Of a DNA stretch of 64,000 nucleotides, positions 1-10,223 are shown piece by piece. Below the pieces are notes generated by a model. It searched no databases, was not told the DNA's origin, and was given only the letters and a program-made list of their open reading frames with translations. Positions within the stretch are counted from its first letter, which is position 1. The number at the start of each line of letters is the position of its first letter. Source of the DNA: Cryptomeria japonica (taxonomy: Eukaryota; Streptophyta; Pinopsida; Cupressales; Cupressaceae); contig NC_081409.1 of assembly GCF_030272615.1 (NCBI RefSeq), positions 875,492,594 to 875,556,593 on the forward strand. Direction: 5' to 3'. The translations under genes and the position numbers were made by a program.

Positions 1-1611
1 TCCTTAGTATTTGCTGGTGTAGTAACCAAAGGTGGTGGTAAGTTGTCAGTCACTTTTATGTTTGGTAATCCACCAATTTTACCTTTCCCCTTGTCTCTGT
101 CCTTTTGATAAACTTTGAAAGTTTTTGGTCTTTTCAACTCTTCCAATTTTTCTTTCTCAACAAAGAAAATGTCCCACTTGTCTGTTCTTTCTTCTGCAAT
201 TTCATTTAGTCTACCAGCCATTAGGATTACATGCCGGTGACCACTTGAGAAAACTAATCTATTAGATTCATTAAGAAGTTCATCAATCTCTTCAATAGAG
301 TTAATCGGATGAACAACCAAAAGTTTTTCAATCTTTAGTTTTTTATCTAGTTCCATAACTACTAACCTCTTAGCATCTAACCGCCTATATAATTCACTAG
401 GAAAATCATCTACAACTTCAATTAATACTTTCTTGTAAATGTCAAGATGTAGTATTATGTTGTTCTCAATACTTTCTTTCTCTTCATTAGTGAATGTACT
501 ATACAAATTTCTCACATTAGATAGATTGCCATCATCAGTTATTTCACTCAATAGCTTATCCAATGGTGGTATGACCTATTTTTGTTTCCTCTTCTTTGGT
601 GTCAACTTCTTTATTGGTGGCCTCACTGCCTATTGCTTCTGTCTTGGTGTTCTTGTTTTCTTAGGAGGAGGAGAGGGTACCGGTGATGGTTTTCTCTTTC
701 TATCAACTCTTTTAAACTCAACACATATTTCACTCTCAGAGAATGTACCAATCGGTGAGAGATGTGCCTCTTGTTATAATCCTTCTAGGTCACTTTCCTT
801 AATACTAGTTATGTTTAAGACATTTTCCTTTATTTCCTTTGCTTGTTTGGTTGCACTCCTAATGTACTTTTCTTTTTTCTTCCTCTGTTTCAATGTCTGT
901 ACATCACTCTCAATTGATTCTGCATTACCAAAAACCTTTTCTTCCGGTTCTCTAGGGGCTTCTAATAGGGCTTTGGCATAAGTTTCAATGATGTTTACAT
1001 CTACCTCATACCCCATTTCTATTACCATATAGTTCTAGGAAGAACTTCTTCCATCCATATCTCATCCTTTTTAATTACAAAACATATTTCTTTTTCATAC
1101 TTGTCTACAATACTTTGTGGTAATCTCTCCCTTATTTTCATTTTTGCTTTGCAGGCTTTGAAGTACTCTATTATATTGTTATCCTTATCAGTGCCCATAC
1201 CAATGAAGATTTCTAACAGTTTTTTGCCTACCGGTATATCATAACCAAAGTCTTTCTTACCAATATCAGGAACTTCTTTTGTGAGATACAACATCAGACA
1301 TACCAAGAGATTGCCAAATTGAAAAGTTCCTTTCTTATCTCCTTTTATCTTTTTCAGATTATCTATCAGTTCATCCTTTAACCACTCACATACATGTATT
1401 TTTGCATCATCTTTGACCATATCATATGCACTTTTAATACATATATTGGAAACTGAGTTCAGTCGGTTTGCATGTGTGGTTTTATAACCTAGGATCATGC
1501 TTATGAATCTAACATTTTCATCCTTAACATCATTTACTCTCAGGGATCTACTGTCATATGTTGCTCCTATTAATGTCATCACTATGTTATTGGGAACATT
1601 CTTAGTCTTAT
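1..1611 (-). pseudogene. Element B ORF2, 3' part (unknown protein)
   Basis: I do not recognise the family. On the - strand this continues ORF2 past the insertion of A. It aligns by eye with element F ORF2 (41340-42800): both have an NRLNSVS segment, a KGTFQ(F/Y)GN(L/M)LVCLMLY segment, and an MGY(E/D)VD segment followed by charged helices. A frameshift lies near 1025. In-frame stops lie near 774, 637 and 573, the last two TAG. Around 560-690 there is a proline/lysine-rich stretch (PPPKKTRTPRQ, then KKLTPKKRKQK) that looks like a bipartite nuclear-localisation signal; that reading is inference. The frame stays open to position 1, so the C-terminus is outside the window. Confidence 0.7.
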
Positions 1612-2667
1612 TGTTGGTATTTTGGTATGGTTTTGTCATTGATGTCAACACCTACTTTGGAGATCCAACAACATTCATCGGCAAGCAAGTAAACTATGCA
1701 ACAGTTACTGGTATGTGGTTCACCGGCATGATATATTGTTCACCGGTACCTGGAATGATATGGAAGACACTTGGTAATGTTGAAGACATCATGTGGACAC
1801 TTTGTTTTGAAGAATTGATCATTGGTATATTCATATTTGCATATTTGCCTTTACCGACAAATAGGTCCAAGTTATCTAGGGTTACACCGGTAGGTTTATC
1901 TTTTCTAAATCAGCATGGCACGCAATGGAGATGATTTATTATTGTTGTAAATGCATTAAGCCGACATGTTCAATCAGTTATTGCATTGGATATTATATTA
2001 TATGGAAAATATTTTTATTGTAATATCTTGTAGAGCCGACCTACTAAAATTGGTCTTAGGGTATGGTATAATGTAAGATCTTATTTGTAAGATCAAGTGT
2101 GGAATGCGGAAAAGAATTAAGTGAAGGTATATGCGAGATCAAGTAGGGTTATACACAAAGACATCATTTGAAGGTGAAGTTAGGTTTTTGTAGAAGCATA
2201 TCAGCATTACACCGGTACTGAATCCAACATATGAAGATGCTATTTTGTGCAATACATTCTTATTGGATTTAACCATCCAACTGTAGTCAGTGTGACTCCC
2301 ATTTTGTGATTGAGCAGTGAGCTCTAGGTTGTTGGCCTTTCTGCATGTGCAGACCCCATTTATGTACACTTACTATCTATAGTAGTATCATTTGATTGTG
2401 GGTAAGGTTTGCCACCATGGTTTTTCCCCTTACAGGGTTTCCACATACAAATATTGGTGTCATGTGTTGTGGATAACTTTATGTTTATGTTTCATGCATT
2501 AATCCTTACTGGTATAGCAATTTACTATTAACACTGTCTACCAACATACTTAACTGGTTTACCAGTATTAAGCATTGAGCTGGTTAATAAGTTTTTGGTT
2601 TGAATTTATTAAGACAACTGATTCACCCACCCCTCCCCCCCCTCTCAGTTGTCTCCGGGACCTAACA
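1612..2667 (+). repeat. 5' LTR of element A
   Basis: Begins TGTTGGTATTTTGG and ends GGGACCTAACA directly before the PBS. It carries a TATA-like GGTATAATG near 2066, a hairpin at 2340-2353, the GGTTTTTCCCCTTACAGGG box near 2420 and the CTGATTCACCC...CTCTCAG box near 2620. Several CACCGG(T) motifs lie in its first 600 bp. It lacks a 13-bp insertion found near the start of the 3' LTR. Confidence 0.95.
2340..2353 (+). other. Leader hairpin in LTR A (5' copy)
   Basis: TCTGCATGTGCAGA, a self-complementary stem, follows the GAGCAGTGAGCTCTAGG box. The same position in other LTR families holds a stem with different but still paired bases. Confidence 0.6.
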
Positions 2668-2669
2668 AT

Positions 2670-2682
2670 TGGTATTAGAGCT
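2670..2682 (+). other. Primer-binding site of element A (initiator tRNA-Met type)
   Basis: TGGTATTAGAGCT, two bases after the LTR. It matches the usual plant copia PBS TGGTATCAGAGC except for a C-to-T change at 2676. Confidence 0.88.
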
Positions 2683-2705
2683 TAGCCCTCTTTTCCAAAA
2701 GTTTA

Positions 2706-3460
2706 TGGAAGATCAGGAAGGATAGTCCTAAACTAGATGGAACCAACTATGGGATATGGAAGATCAAAATGGAGACACATCTGAATTACATTGGTAAAGA
2801 CCTCTGGGAAGTTACTAAGAATGGCTATATTGCTGATGTAGCTGGTCAGACTGCTCCAACTACTTTAGCCAAAGATGAAGAGAATGATTGCAAAGCGAGA
2901 GAAGCACTTTTGAGCGCATTATCAGATCAACAAATCATGGGATTATCAGATAGGTCTACTACTAAAGCTATTTGGGATCACTTGGAAACACTGATTGAAG
3001 GAGATTCCACAGTCAAAATTGAAAAACTTGAAAGCTTCCAAGTCAGCTATGAACATCTGAAAATGGAAGAAGATGAAAGGATTTCTGCTTTTATGGAAAG
3101 AGTAAATGAAATTGTTTTGGGTATTAAATGTTGTGGAGGAACCTTGAGTGAGGATGAAATTGTTTCAAAAATCTTAAGAGGTTTGCCACCGGCATATAAA
3201 ATGAAGGTTACTGCTATAAATGAGTTGAGAATGATGCCTAATACATTAGTAACTAGGGATACATTGATTGAAAAATTTTTGCCTTTGAAATTGAGGAATT
3301 TGGTCCTATTGCTACTATAAAGATTGATTTGTCCTTTAAGGCATCAACGTCATTTGCCCCATCATTTGACAAATCAGACTAAAGAGCCTTTTATGCAAGA
3401 GAACTTGAAGAATCTAGAAAGGAGAATGCAGAGCTTGAAGAACTTGAAGCACTATTTGCA
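2706..3460 (+). pseudogene. Element A gag (UBN2-type copia capsid), frameshifted
   Basis: The frame contains LDGTNYGIWKIKMETHL at 2733-2785 and then a UBN2-type gag domain (residues around DQQIMGLSDRSTTKAIWDHL and MEEDERISAFMERVNEIV). This is the usual copia Gag N-terminal domain. A probable single-base loss near 3284 shifts the frame. The downstream frame (AFEIEEFGPIA...) runs into a TAA near 3379, then an acidic helical stretch leading to the zinc knuckle at about 3510. The original start codon is probably 2705, one base out of the present frame. Confidence 0.85.
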
Positions 3461-3466
3461 AGGAAA

Positions 3467-5160
3467 ATGCCAAAAGGTCCAACTGGAAGTAAGTATGAAG
3501 GTAAAGCACCCTTTAAATGTTTTAACTGCAATAAGATTGGTCATATGGCTTCAAGATGCCCTGATAGACATGCTAGACTAAGAGAAGAAGCTAGAAGAAC
3601 ATACAAGCCTAATCCTGAATATCAGAGATACAGATTTAAGAATAACAAAGATAAATCTTGTTACATTGTTGATGAAGGTGTGACTGATGATTTTGATGGG
3701 GATCTAGTAGACAACAGATGGGTTTTTGTTGCTATAATAGAATATCAACTGGCACCTACTGCTCAACCGATAGAACAAGCCCTAGTAGCTAAAGTTGAAG
3801 CAAAGGATGAATGGATTATTGACTCAGGATGCTCACATCATATGACTGGAGACAAAGGTAAATTCTTGAACTTTCAAGAATACAATGGAGGTTTAGTAAG
3901 ATTTGGAGATGACAAAGCCTGTTCAATCAAAGGTAAAGGTTCAATATCTCTTGATGGTAAGCATAACACTGATAATGTCTACTATGTTGAAGGATTAAAG
4001 CATAATCTTTTAAGTGTTGGTCAATTAGTTGAGAAGGGATTTCAGTTAAAATTTAAAAATGGAAAATGTAAAATCATGAATAGAACTGGTTTGGAAATTG
4101 CAACCGGTAATCAGACTAGAGGCAATATCTTTCATTTAAATAACAGTGAAAAGGCATGCTTAATTGCACATATAGATGAAAGTTGGTTATGGCATAAGAG
4201 ACTATGTCATGTAAATTTTGATTGCATAGTAAAAAATAGTACTTCTAAGGCAGTTAGAGATCTACCTAAAATTGTGAAACCTCATAATACAATTTGTAAG
4301 GAATGTCAATTTGGAAAACAAGTTAGAGCTAGTTTCAAAAGTATTCTAGAAAAATCCAATAATACTCTTGATTTAATTCACACTGATTTATGTGGTCCAG
4401 CTAGAACTAGAAGCTTACAAGGTGATAGATATTTCATACTAATTATTGATGATTATTCTAGAATGTGTTGGGTTACTTTTCTCAAAGAGAAATTAGAAGC
4501 ACTTGGAAAGTTCAAACTATTCAAAGCAATGGTTGAAAATGAAACTGGTAAGAAAATCAAATGTTTAAGATCAGATCAAGGAGGAGAATTCACATCTAAG
4601 GACTTTAATACATTCTGTGAAGTGAATGGAATCAGAAGGCAGTTATCAGCACCTCTGACACCACAGCAGAATGGAGTTGTTGAAAGGAAAAATAGAACTA
4701 TCTTGGATGTAGCTAGAAGTATGTTATCAAAAGCAAATCTACCACATGTGTATTGGAGAGAGGTAGTTAGCACTGCTGTCTATACATTCAACAAAGTTCA
4801 CATCAAAGGTGAAACCGGTAAGACCCCTCATGAACTATGGTTTTGTAATACTCCTACTCTTAAATATTTCAGAATTTTTGGAAGTAAATGTTATTTTAGA
4901 AGAGATGAGTATACTGGCAAATTTGATCATAGAAGTGATGAAGGAATATTTCTTGGTTATTCATCTAAGAGCAAGGCATATAGATGTTTTAATAAAAGAT
5001 TGCAGAAAATTGTTGAGAGTACAAATGTAAAGATTGATGAACAATTCAGAGGAACTTCAAGGTATATAGACTCTGAATTGGTAACAAAAATTGTGACAAA
5101 TGAACCTATATTGAATCCACCGGTACAAAATGAAGATCCAGTTACCCCAGTATCATCATA
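3467..5160 (+). pseudogene. Element A zinc knuckle, protease and integrase (copia pol, N-terminal part)
   Basis: A continuous 564-codon ORF. In order: CCHC zinc knuckle CFNCNKIGHMASRC (about 3516-3557); aspartic protease with active-site WIIDSGCSHHMTG (about 3812-3850); GAG-pre-integrase zinc domain with H...H and CKEC (about 4190-4320); integrase core with HTDLCGPA (first Asp), DQGGEF (second Asp) and NGVVERKNR (catalytic Glu). The ORF ends in TAA at 5159, where the linker to RT should continue. Relative to a full copia polyprotein, only the junctions with gag and RT are broken here. Confidence 0.92.
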
Positions 5161-5262
5161 AGATTCTACAATAATTGAAGACCAACATCAAACTAAGACA
5201 CCCCAGTATGTAAGATTGAATCATTCTAAAGATCAGATAATTGGAAACAAATTTAAGGAGTT

Positions 5263-6849
5263 ATGACAAGAGGAAGATTGACAAATGAATAGGTATGTCT
5301 TATTTCTCAAATTGAACCATCATCTATCAATGAGGCATGTGAAGATAAATTTTGGATTAAAGCTATGGAAGAAGAATTAGAACAAATTGAGAAAAATAAT
5401 ACTTGGACATTAGTTTCCCAACCTAAAGATAAAAATGTAATTGGAACTAAATGGGTATTTAGAAACAAACTTAATGAAGATGGTAAGGTTGTTAGAAATA
5501 AAGCAAGACTAGTGTGTAAGGGATATTCTTAGAAAGAAGGAGTTGATTACAATGAAACCTTTGCACCGGTAGCCAGAATTGAGGCAGTTAGATTATTCTT
5601 GGCTTTTGCAGCTCACAAGGACTACAAAGTTTATCAAATGGATATTAAATGTGCATTTTTGAATGGAGATCTTGAAGAAGAAGTATATATTGAACAACCT
5701 GATGGATTTTCTTTGACAGATGACAATGATATGGTTTGCAGGTTAAGAAAAGCTCTGTATGGATTGAAACAAGCCCCAAGAGCTTGGTATGCAAGGTTGG
5801 AGAAGTATCTTTTGAAGATTGGTTTTACTAAAGGAAATGCAGATAGCAATTTATATTACAAAATAACTAATGATGACATCTTGATTATTGAAGTATTTGT
5901 TGATGATATAATCTTTGGAGGAGAAGATGGATTATGTAAGGAATTTTCTCTTGAAATGTAGCAAGAATTTGAAATGTCTATGATTGGAGAAATAAAATTC
6001 TTTTTAGGTTTGCAGATTTCTCAGATTGATAAAGGTATATTTTTGAGTCAATCCAAGTACTTGAAAGAATTACTAAAGAAATTTGGGATGGAGAACTCTA
6101 AACCGGTAAGCACACCTATGACTACAAATGACAAATTATCTCAAAGGGATGAATCTACACATGTTAATCCAACTAGATACAAATCTATGATAGGAGGTTT
6201 ACTGTATTTGACACAAACTAGGCCTGATATTATGAATGCAATATGTATTGTTTCTAGATTTTAGAGTAATCATAGGGAAAATAATGAATCAACAGTAAAA
6301 AGTATTTTTCAGTACTTACAAGGCACAACAAATCTTGGATTATGGTATCCTAAAGATGAAAATTTTGATCTATGTGCATACACAGATGCAAATTGGGCAG
6401 GAGATATAGATGATAGAAAGAGCACCACTGGAGGAGCATTCTTTCTTGGAAAGAGATTAGTTTCTTGGTTGAGTAAGAAATAGAGTTGTACATCTTTATC
6501 AACAGCAGAATCAGAATATGTTGCAGCAGCAACTAACTATACATAGGTACTATGGCTTAAACAAATGTTGAAGGACATAAAGGTAAAATGCAAGGAACCT
6601 ATTACTACATACTGTTATAACACTGCAACAATTGATATATCTAAGAATCTGGTATTACATTCTAAAACAAAAGATGTTTCTATCAAACTGAATTTTCTAA
6701 GGGAAAAAGTTGAAGAAAAGGAGATAAAACTGGTTTATGTGAATACTAAAGAACAACTTGCAGATATTTTCACAAAACCCTTGCCTAAGGAGACTTTTGA
6801 GTATCTCAGAGATCAGCTTGGAGTCATACCACCATCGGTAGAGACTTAG
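5263..6849 (+). pseudogene. Element A reverse transcriptase and RNase H, six in-frame TAG stops
   Basis: One reading frame covers the whole copia RT-RNase H from an ATG at 5263 to the TAG ending at 6849. RT landmarks are [46 protein letters not shown] and FVDD (the catalytic Y/F-x-DD). RNase H landmarks are YTDANWAGD, STAESEYVA and the closing KEQLADIFTKPLP. Stops lie at 5290, 5530, 5959, 6262, 6481 and 6544. All are TAG, and at least five stand where copia proteins have Gln. A frameshift near 5255 separates this frame from the integrase ORF. Confidence 0.92.
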
Positions 6850-6926
6850 ACAGCTGATGATTGTCATCAACTGGCAGAATTAAAAAGACAAATCTTTTAT
6901 TCCGGTATTTGATGAGGAAGCTACTT

Positions 6927-7228
6927 CTCAGGGGGAGTAGTCAGTATATTGAATTGGTTGGTATTTTGTATGAACTTGACTTTTTGTAACTTTGGCATTT
7001 GATGTCAAAGGGGGAGAGATATCTATGGAAAAACACATTATCTTTTTGGGGAGAGATTTTGAAAAACACATTTAAGGAGAGATTGGTATTGAAAATAAAT
7101 CTTTGGATAAACACATATTACTCCCAGGGGGAGAAATGGAGATTGTTGGTTTTTGTATTTGGCATTTCTGTTTTGGCACTTTGATGGTTTTTCCATCTTG
7201 TGTTGCAATCAATGCCAAAGGGGGAGAT
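6927..7228 (+). other. Element A polypurine tract array
   Basis: Four GGGGGAG-type purine tracts lie between pol and the 3' LTR, near 6930, 7010, 7124 and 7218. The last (AAAGGGGGAGAT) abuts the LTR and is the expected plus-strand primer. The repeated tracts resemble the multiple-PPT feature known from Sireviruses. Confidence 0.8.
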
Positions 7229-8299
7229 TGTTGGTATTTTGGTATGGTTTTGTCATTGATGTCAACACCTACTGAATACACCTACTTTGGAGATCTAGCA
7301 ACATTCACCGGCAAGCAAGTAAACTGTGCAATAGTTATTGGTATGTGGTTCACCGACAGGATATATTGTTCATCAATACCTAGAATGATATGGAAGACAC
7401 TTGGTAATGTTAAAGACATCATGTGGACACTTTGTTTTGAAGAATTGGTCATTGGTATATTCATATTTGCATATTTGCCTTTACGAGCAAATAGGTCCAG
7501 GTTATCTAGGGTTACATCGGCAGGTTTATCTTTTCCAGATCAGCATGGCACACTATGGAGATGATTTATTATTGTTGTAAATGCATTAAGCTGACATGTT
7601 CAATCGGTTATTGCGTCAAATACTATATTATATGGAAAATGTTTTTATTGTAATATCTTGTAGAGCCGACCTACTAAAATTGGTCTTAGGGTATGGTATA
7701 AATGTAAGATCTTATTTGTAAGATCAAGTGTGGAATGTGGAAAAGAATTAAGTGAAGATATATGCGAGATCAAGCAGGGTTATACATGAAGACATCATTT
7801 GAAGGTGAAGTTAGGTTTTTGTAGAAGCATATCAGGATTACACCGGTACTGAATCCAGCATATGAAGATGTTATTTTGTGCAGTACATTCTTATTGGATT
7901 TAACCATCCAACTGTAGTCAGTGTGACTCCCATTTTGTGATTGAGCAGTGAGCTCTAGGCTGGTGACCTTTTTGCATGTGCAGACCCCATTTATGTACAC
8001 TTACTATTTGTAGTAGTATCATATGATTGTGGGTAAGGTTTCCCACTGTGGTTTTTCCCCTTACAGGATTTCCACGTACAAATATTGGTGTCATGTGTTG
8101 TGGATAAGTTTATGTTTATGTTTCATGCATTAATCCTTACCAGTATAGCAATTTATTGTTAACACTATCTACCGACATACTTAACTGGTTTATCGATATT
8201 AAGCATTGAGTTGGTTAATAAGTTTTTGGTTTGAATTTATTAAGACAACTGATTCATTGCCCCCCACCCCCCCCTCTCAGTTGTCTTCGGGACCTAACA
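7229..8299 (+). repeat. 3' LTR of element A
   Basis: Begins TGTTGGTATTTTGG and ends GGGACCTAACA. Colinear with the 5' LTR, with about 7-8% differences over the part compared by eye and an extra 13 bp near 7270. It is followed by the TSD CTTAT. Confidence 0.95.
7971..7984 (+). other. Leader hairpin in LTR A (3' copy)
   Basis: TTTGCATGTGCAGA, the same stem as at 2340. The C-to-T change at 7972 still allows a G-U pair in RNA. Confidence 0.5.
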
Positions 8300-8753
8300 C
8301 TTATCTGGCCTGTTACCGGTAGAGGGTAAACCAGTCACTGCCCTAACTGCTTCCTTAGTGATTTTGCAAATAGAATCTAGCCAAAAGAATTCTCCATGAA
8401 CTCTACTAAGGACAATTCTTATTACCTTCATAGGAAATTTCAGGATATCTAAGATCTCCACAAAACTTAAAGTTTCAATAACCTTGTGTTCAGGTTTCAC
8501 ATTTCCACTTTCATCACAGATAACAGTTTTAAACATTTTCAATATTTCCTCAGAACCTAATTCCTCAATATGGCAATGAATATAGATTCTAGGTTCTTCA
8601 ACATAAGCAATACCTTTTGGAATTTTAGAAAAAGCACCTAGGGAATCATCCTATTTCACTATCTTGGGAATGACCTTAAAAACTGGTAGGGCATTTCACA
8701 ACTTCTATAATAGTAGGGTTTGCAATAAATTCCAGAGCAGAGGAGGAAGCCAT
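8300..8753 (-). pseudogene. Element B ORF2, 5' part (unknown protein)
   Basis: The ORF starts at an ATG at 8753 (MASSSALEFIANPT...), matching the start of element F ORF2 at 40864 (both share FIANPT(I/V)(I/V)E). A second conserved block lies at 8330-8440: RVHGEFFWLD, then KITKEA and AVTGL. The reading frame is cut at 8300 by element A and resumes at 1606 after removal of A and one copy of the TSD CTTAT. There is an early break after about 25 codons (stop near 8676). The function is unknown. Confidence 0.7.
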
Positions 8754-9159
8754 TGATAAGTACCTTAAGCTACCTGATAGGTTTGAGTGCTTGAAAGAAC
8801 TTGCTTCAATTCTTCTCTTTGGATGCCTTCGCTCAGATTTTCGAGCTCTCTGAAAGTTTGAATGCTCAGTGAGTTGAAAGAGAGGGAAAATCAATGTTTT
8901 ATAATTTCTTTTCCTCCAAAAACCACAATAAATGCTCGCCAGTTAAGTGAAACTTAACATATCTACTGATAAAGAAGAAATCCATCTGATCACCATCTAC
9001 CGAGGGTAATTTGCATGATATTCAACTTGCTACAATACCGCCAAAGGGTTAGTTCTTAGTTAGATAAAGAATCTCCTACCGATGGAGTAATACTTTGTTC
9101 TACCAGTGAAGGAATAGTCTCATCAACATTTTGATCTCTCTTTCTAATCCATTGTCTTG

Positions 9160-10160
9160 AAAATTCTTAATTTACCTCATCAACCTTCTCTTTGCCTTTC
9201 AAACTCGGTCCTTTATTGTTTGTCGGTGAAGTCTTTCTTCTATAAAATTTTGCAATATGTCCAATTTTGTTACAAGCATAATAAGTCACATTGTTCTTCT
9301 GAATAGCCTTTCCATATCCTATGCTGGTTTGTGTTCTGCATTGATTAGATAAGTGCCCAAATCTTCCACAAACATAAAATCTTACATTCATTCTGCACTT
9401 TTCTGAATTATGACCAACTTTGTTGCATTTGGAACATTGACCGATGAGTGCATTAATATTCTGATTGTTTCTAGATCTACACTGATTTGGTCTATGACCA
9501 TACTTGTTACAGTTAAAGCATTTCCCATAAAATTTGTAAGCATTAGGTCGTCTTACCAGTTTACTATGATCATGATTGTTTGCAGTACTAGAGCTTTCAC
9601 CAACTTCAAATCCAAGTCCATTAGTGTCTCCATTAGGTTTCTAACTTTTTGGCATATCATCAAGTTCTTTTGAACATTTCTTGAATTTCTCTTTATGTTG
9701 ATTTGCAGTAGCCAACTCATTTTCCAGAATTCCCATATGTCTCATAAGTTTAGTTTTATCATGTTGGATATGAATCAAATCTTTCTTCAACATATCATTC
9801 TCATGACTGAGTCTTACATTCTCATTTCCATCATCATTGAGTCTCCTAGTCAAGTCATCTTCATTCTTCTTTCTGTCTTCAATGTCTTTACAAAACCTCA
9901 TTGTCATATCTTGCATTTCATTCCTCATAAGACTGTTTTCTTTCCTCAATTTGTTCACAAGCTCATTAAGAGTTTCCTTTTCATCATCATCACTCTGCAT
10001 CTTCTCATGAAGTTCTTTTCTTTTATTTCTAGTAATAGTGAGATTCTCCTAAAGTCCTTGAATGAATTCCTGTGCAGTCCTTAGATCATCTTCAAGTTCT
10101 CTAAATCATAGTCCACAAGAGCTCATTCTAATTGCTTTCTTAAGTTCTCCATCTATATCC
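9160..10160 (-). pseudogene. Element B gag-like ORF: coiled coil plus four zinc knuckles
   Basis: Read on the - strand, it starts near 10155 with a decayed N-terminus (homologous to MALEKQLKVALEDYD in element F). A long charged coiled coil follows (about 10000-9640, with KENSLMRNEMQDMTMR), then four CCHC-type knuckles in 9560-9240: CFNCNKYGHRPNQC, CSKCNKVGHNSEKC, FYVCGRFGHLSNQC and YYACNKIGHIAKFY. The last two lack the first Cys. It ends at a stop near 9167. Family knowledge: zinc knuckles bind retroelement RNA. There is no UBN2-type capsid domain like that of element A. Several in-frame stops are present. Confidence 0.75.
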
Positions 10161-10210
10161 GTGTCAGAATCTTCCTCAAGTTGTTAGGGTTTTGAAAATA
10201 GAGGACTAGA

Positions 10211-10221
10211 CTTTGATACCA
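10211..10221 (-). other. Primer-binding site of element B
   Basis: On the - strand, TGGTATCAAAG lies two bases after the LTR end. It is one base off the initiator tRNA-Met site TGGTATCAGAG. Confidence 0.75.
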
Positions 10222-10223
10222 AT

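Larger units (their letters stand above)
1612..8299 (+). mobile_element. Element A: Ty1/copia (Sirevirus-like) retrotransposon, boundaries intact
   Basis: The 6,688-bp element has two LTRs (1612-2667 and 7229-8299), both TG...CA. It is flanked by a perfect 5-bp target-site duplication, CTTAT at 1607-1611 and 8300-8304. Order: LTR, PBS, gag, protease, integrase, RT, RNase H, polypurine tracts, LTR, which is the Ty1/copia order. Coding regions contain frameshifts and stops, so the copy is dead. By eye the first ~390 aligned LTR bases differ at about 30 sites, mostly transitions, so the insertion is old. It interrupts ORF2 of element B. Confidence 0.96.

Noticed and set aside
439-981. Long open frame on the + strand opposite element B ORF2
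   Set aside because: It is antisense to the B/F ORF2 homology, and its translation is a low-complexity hydrophobic shadow.
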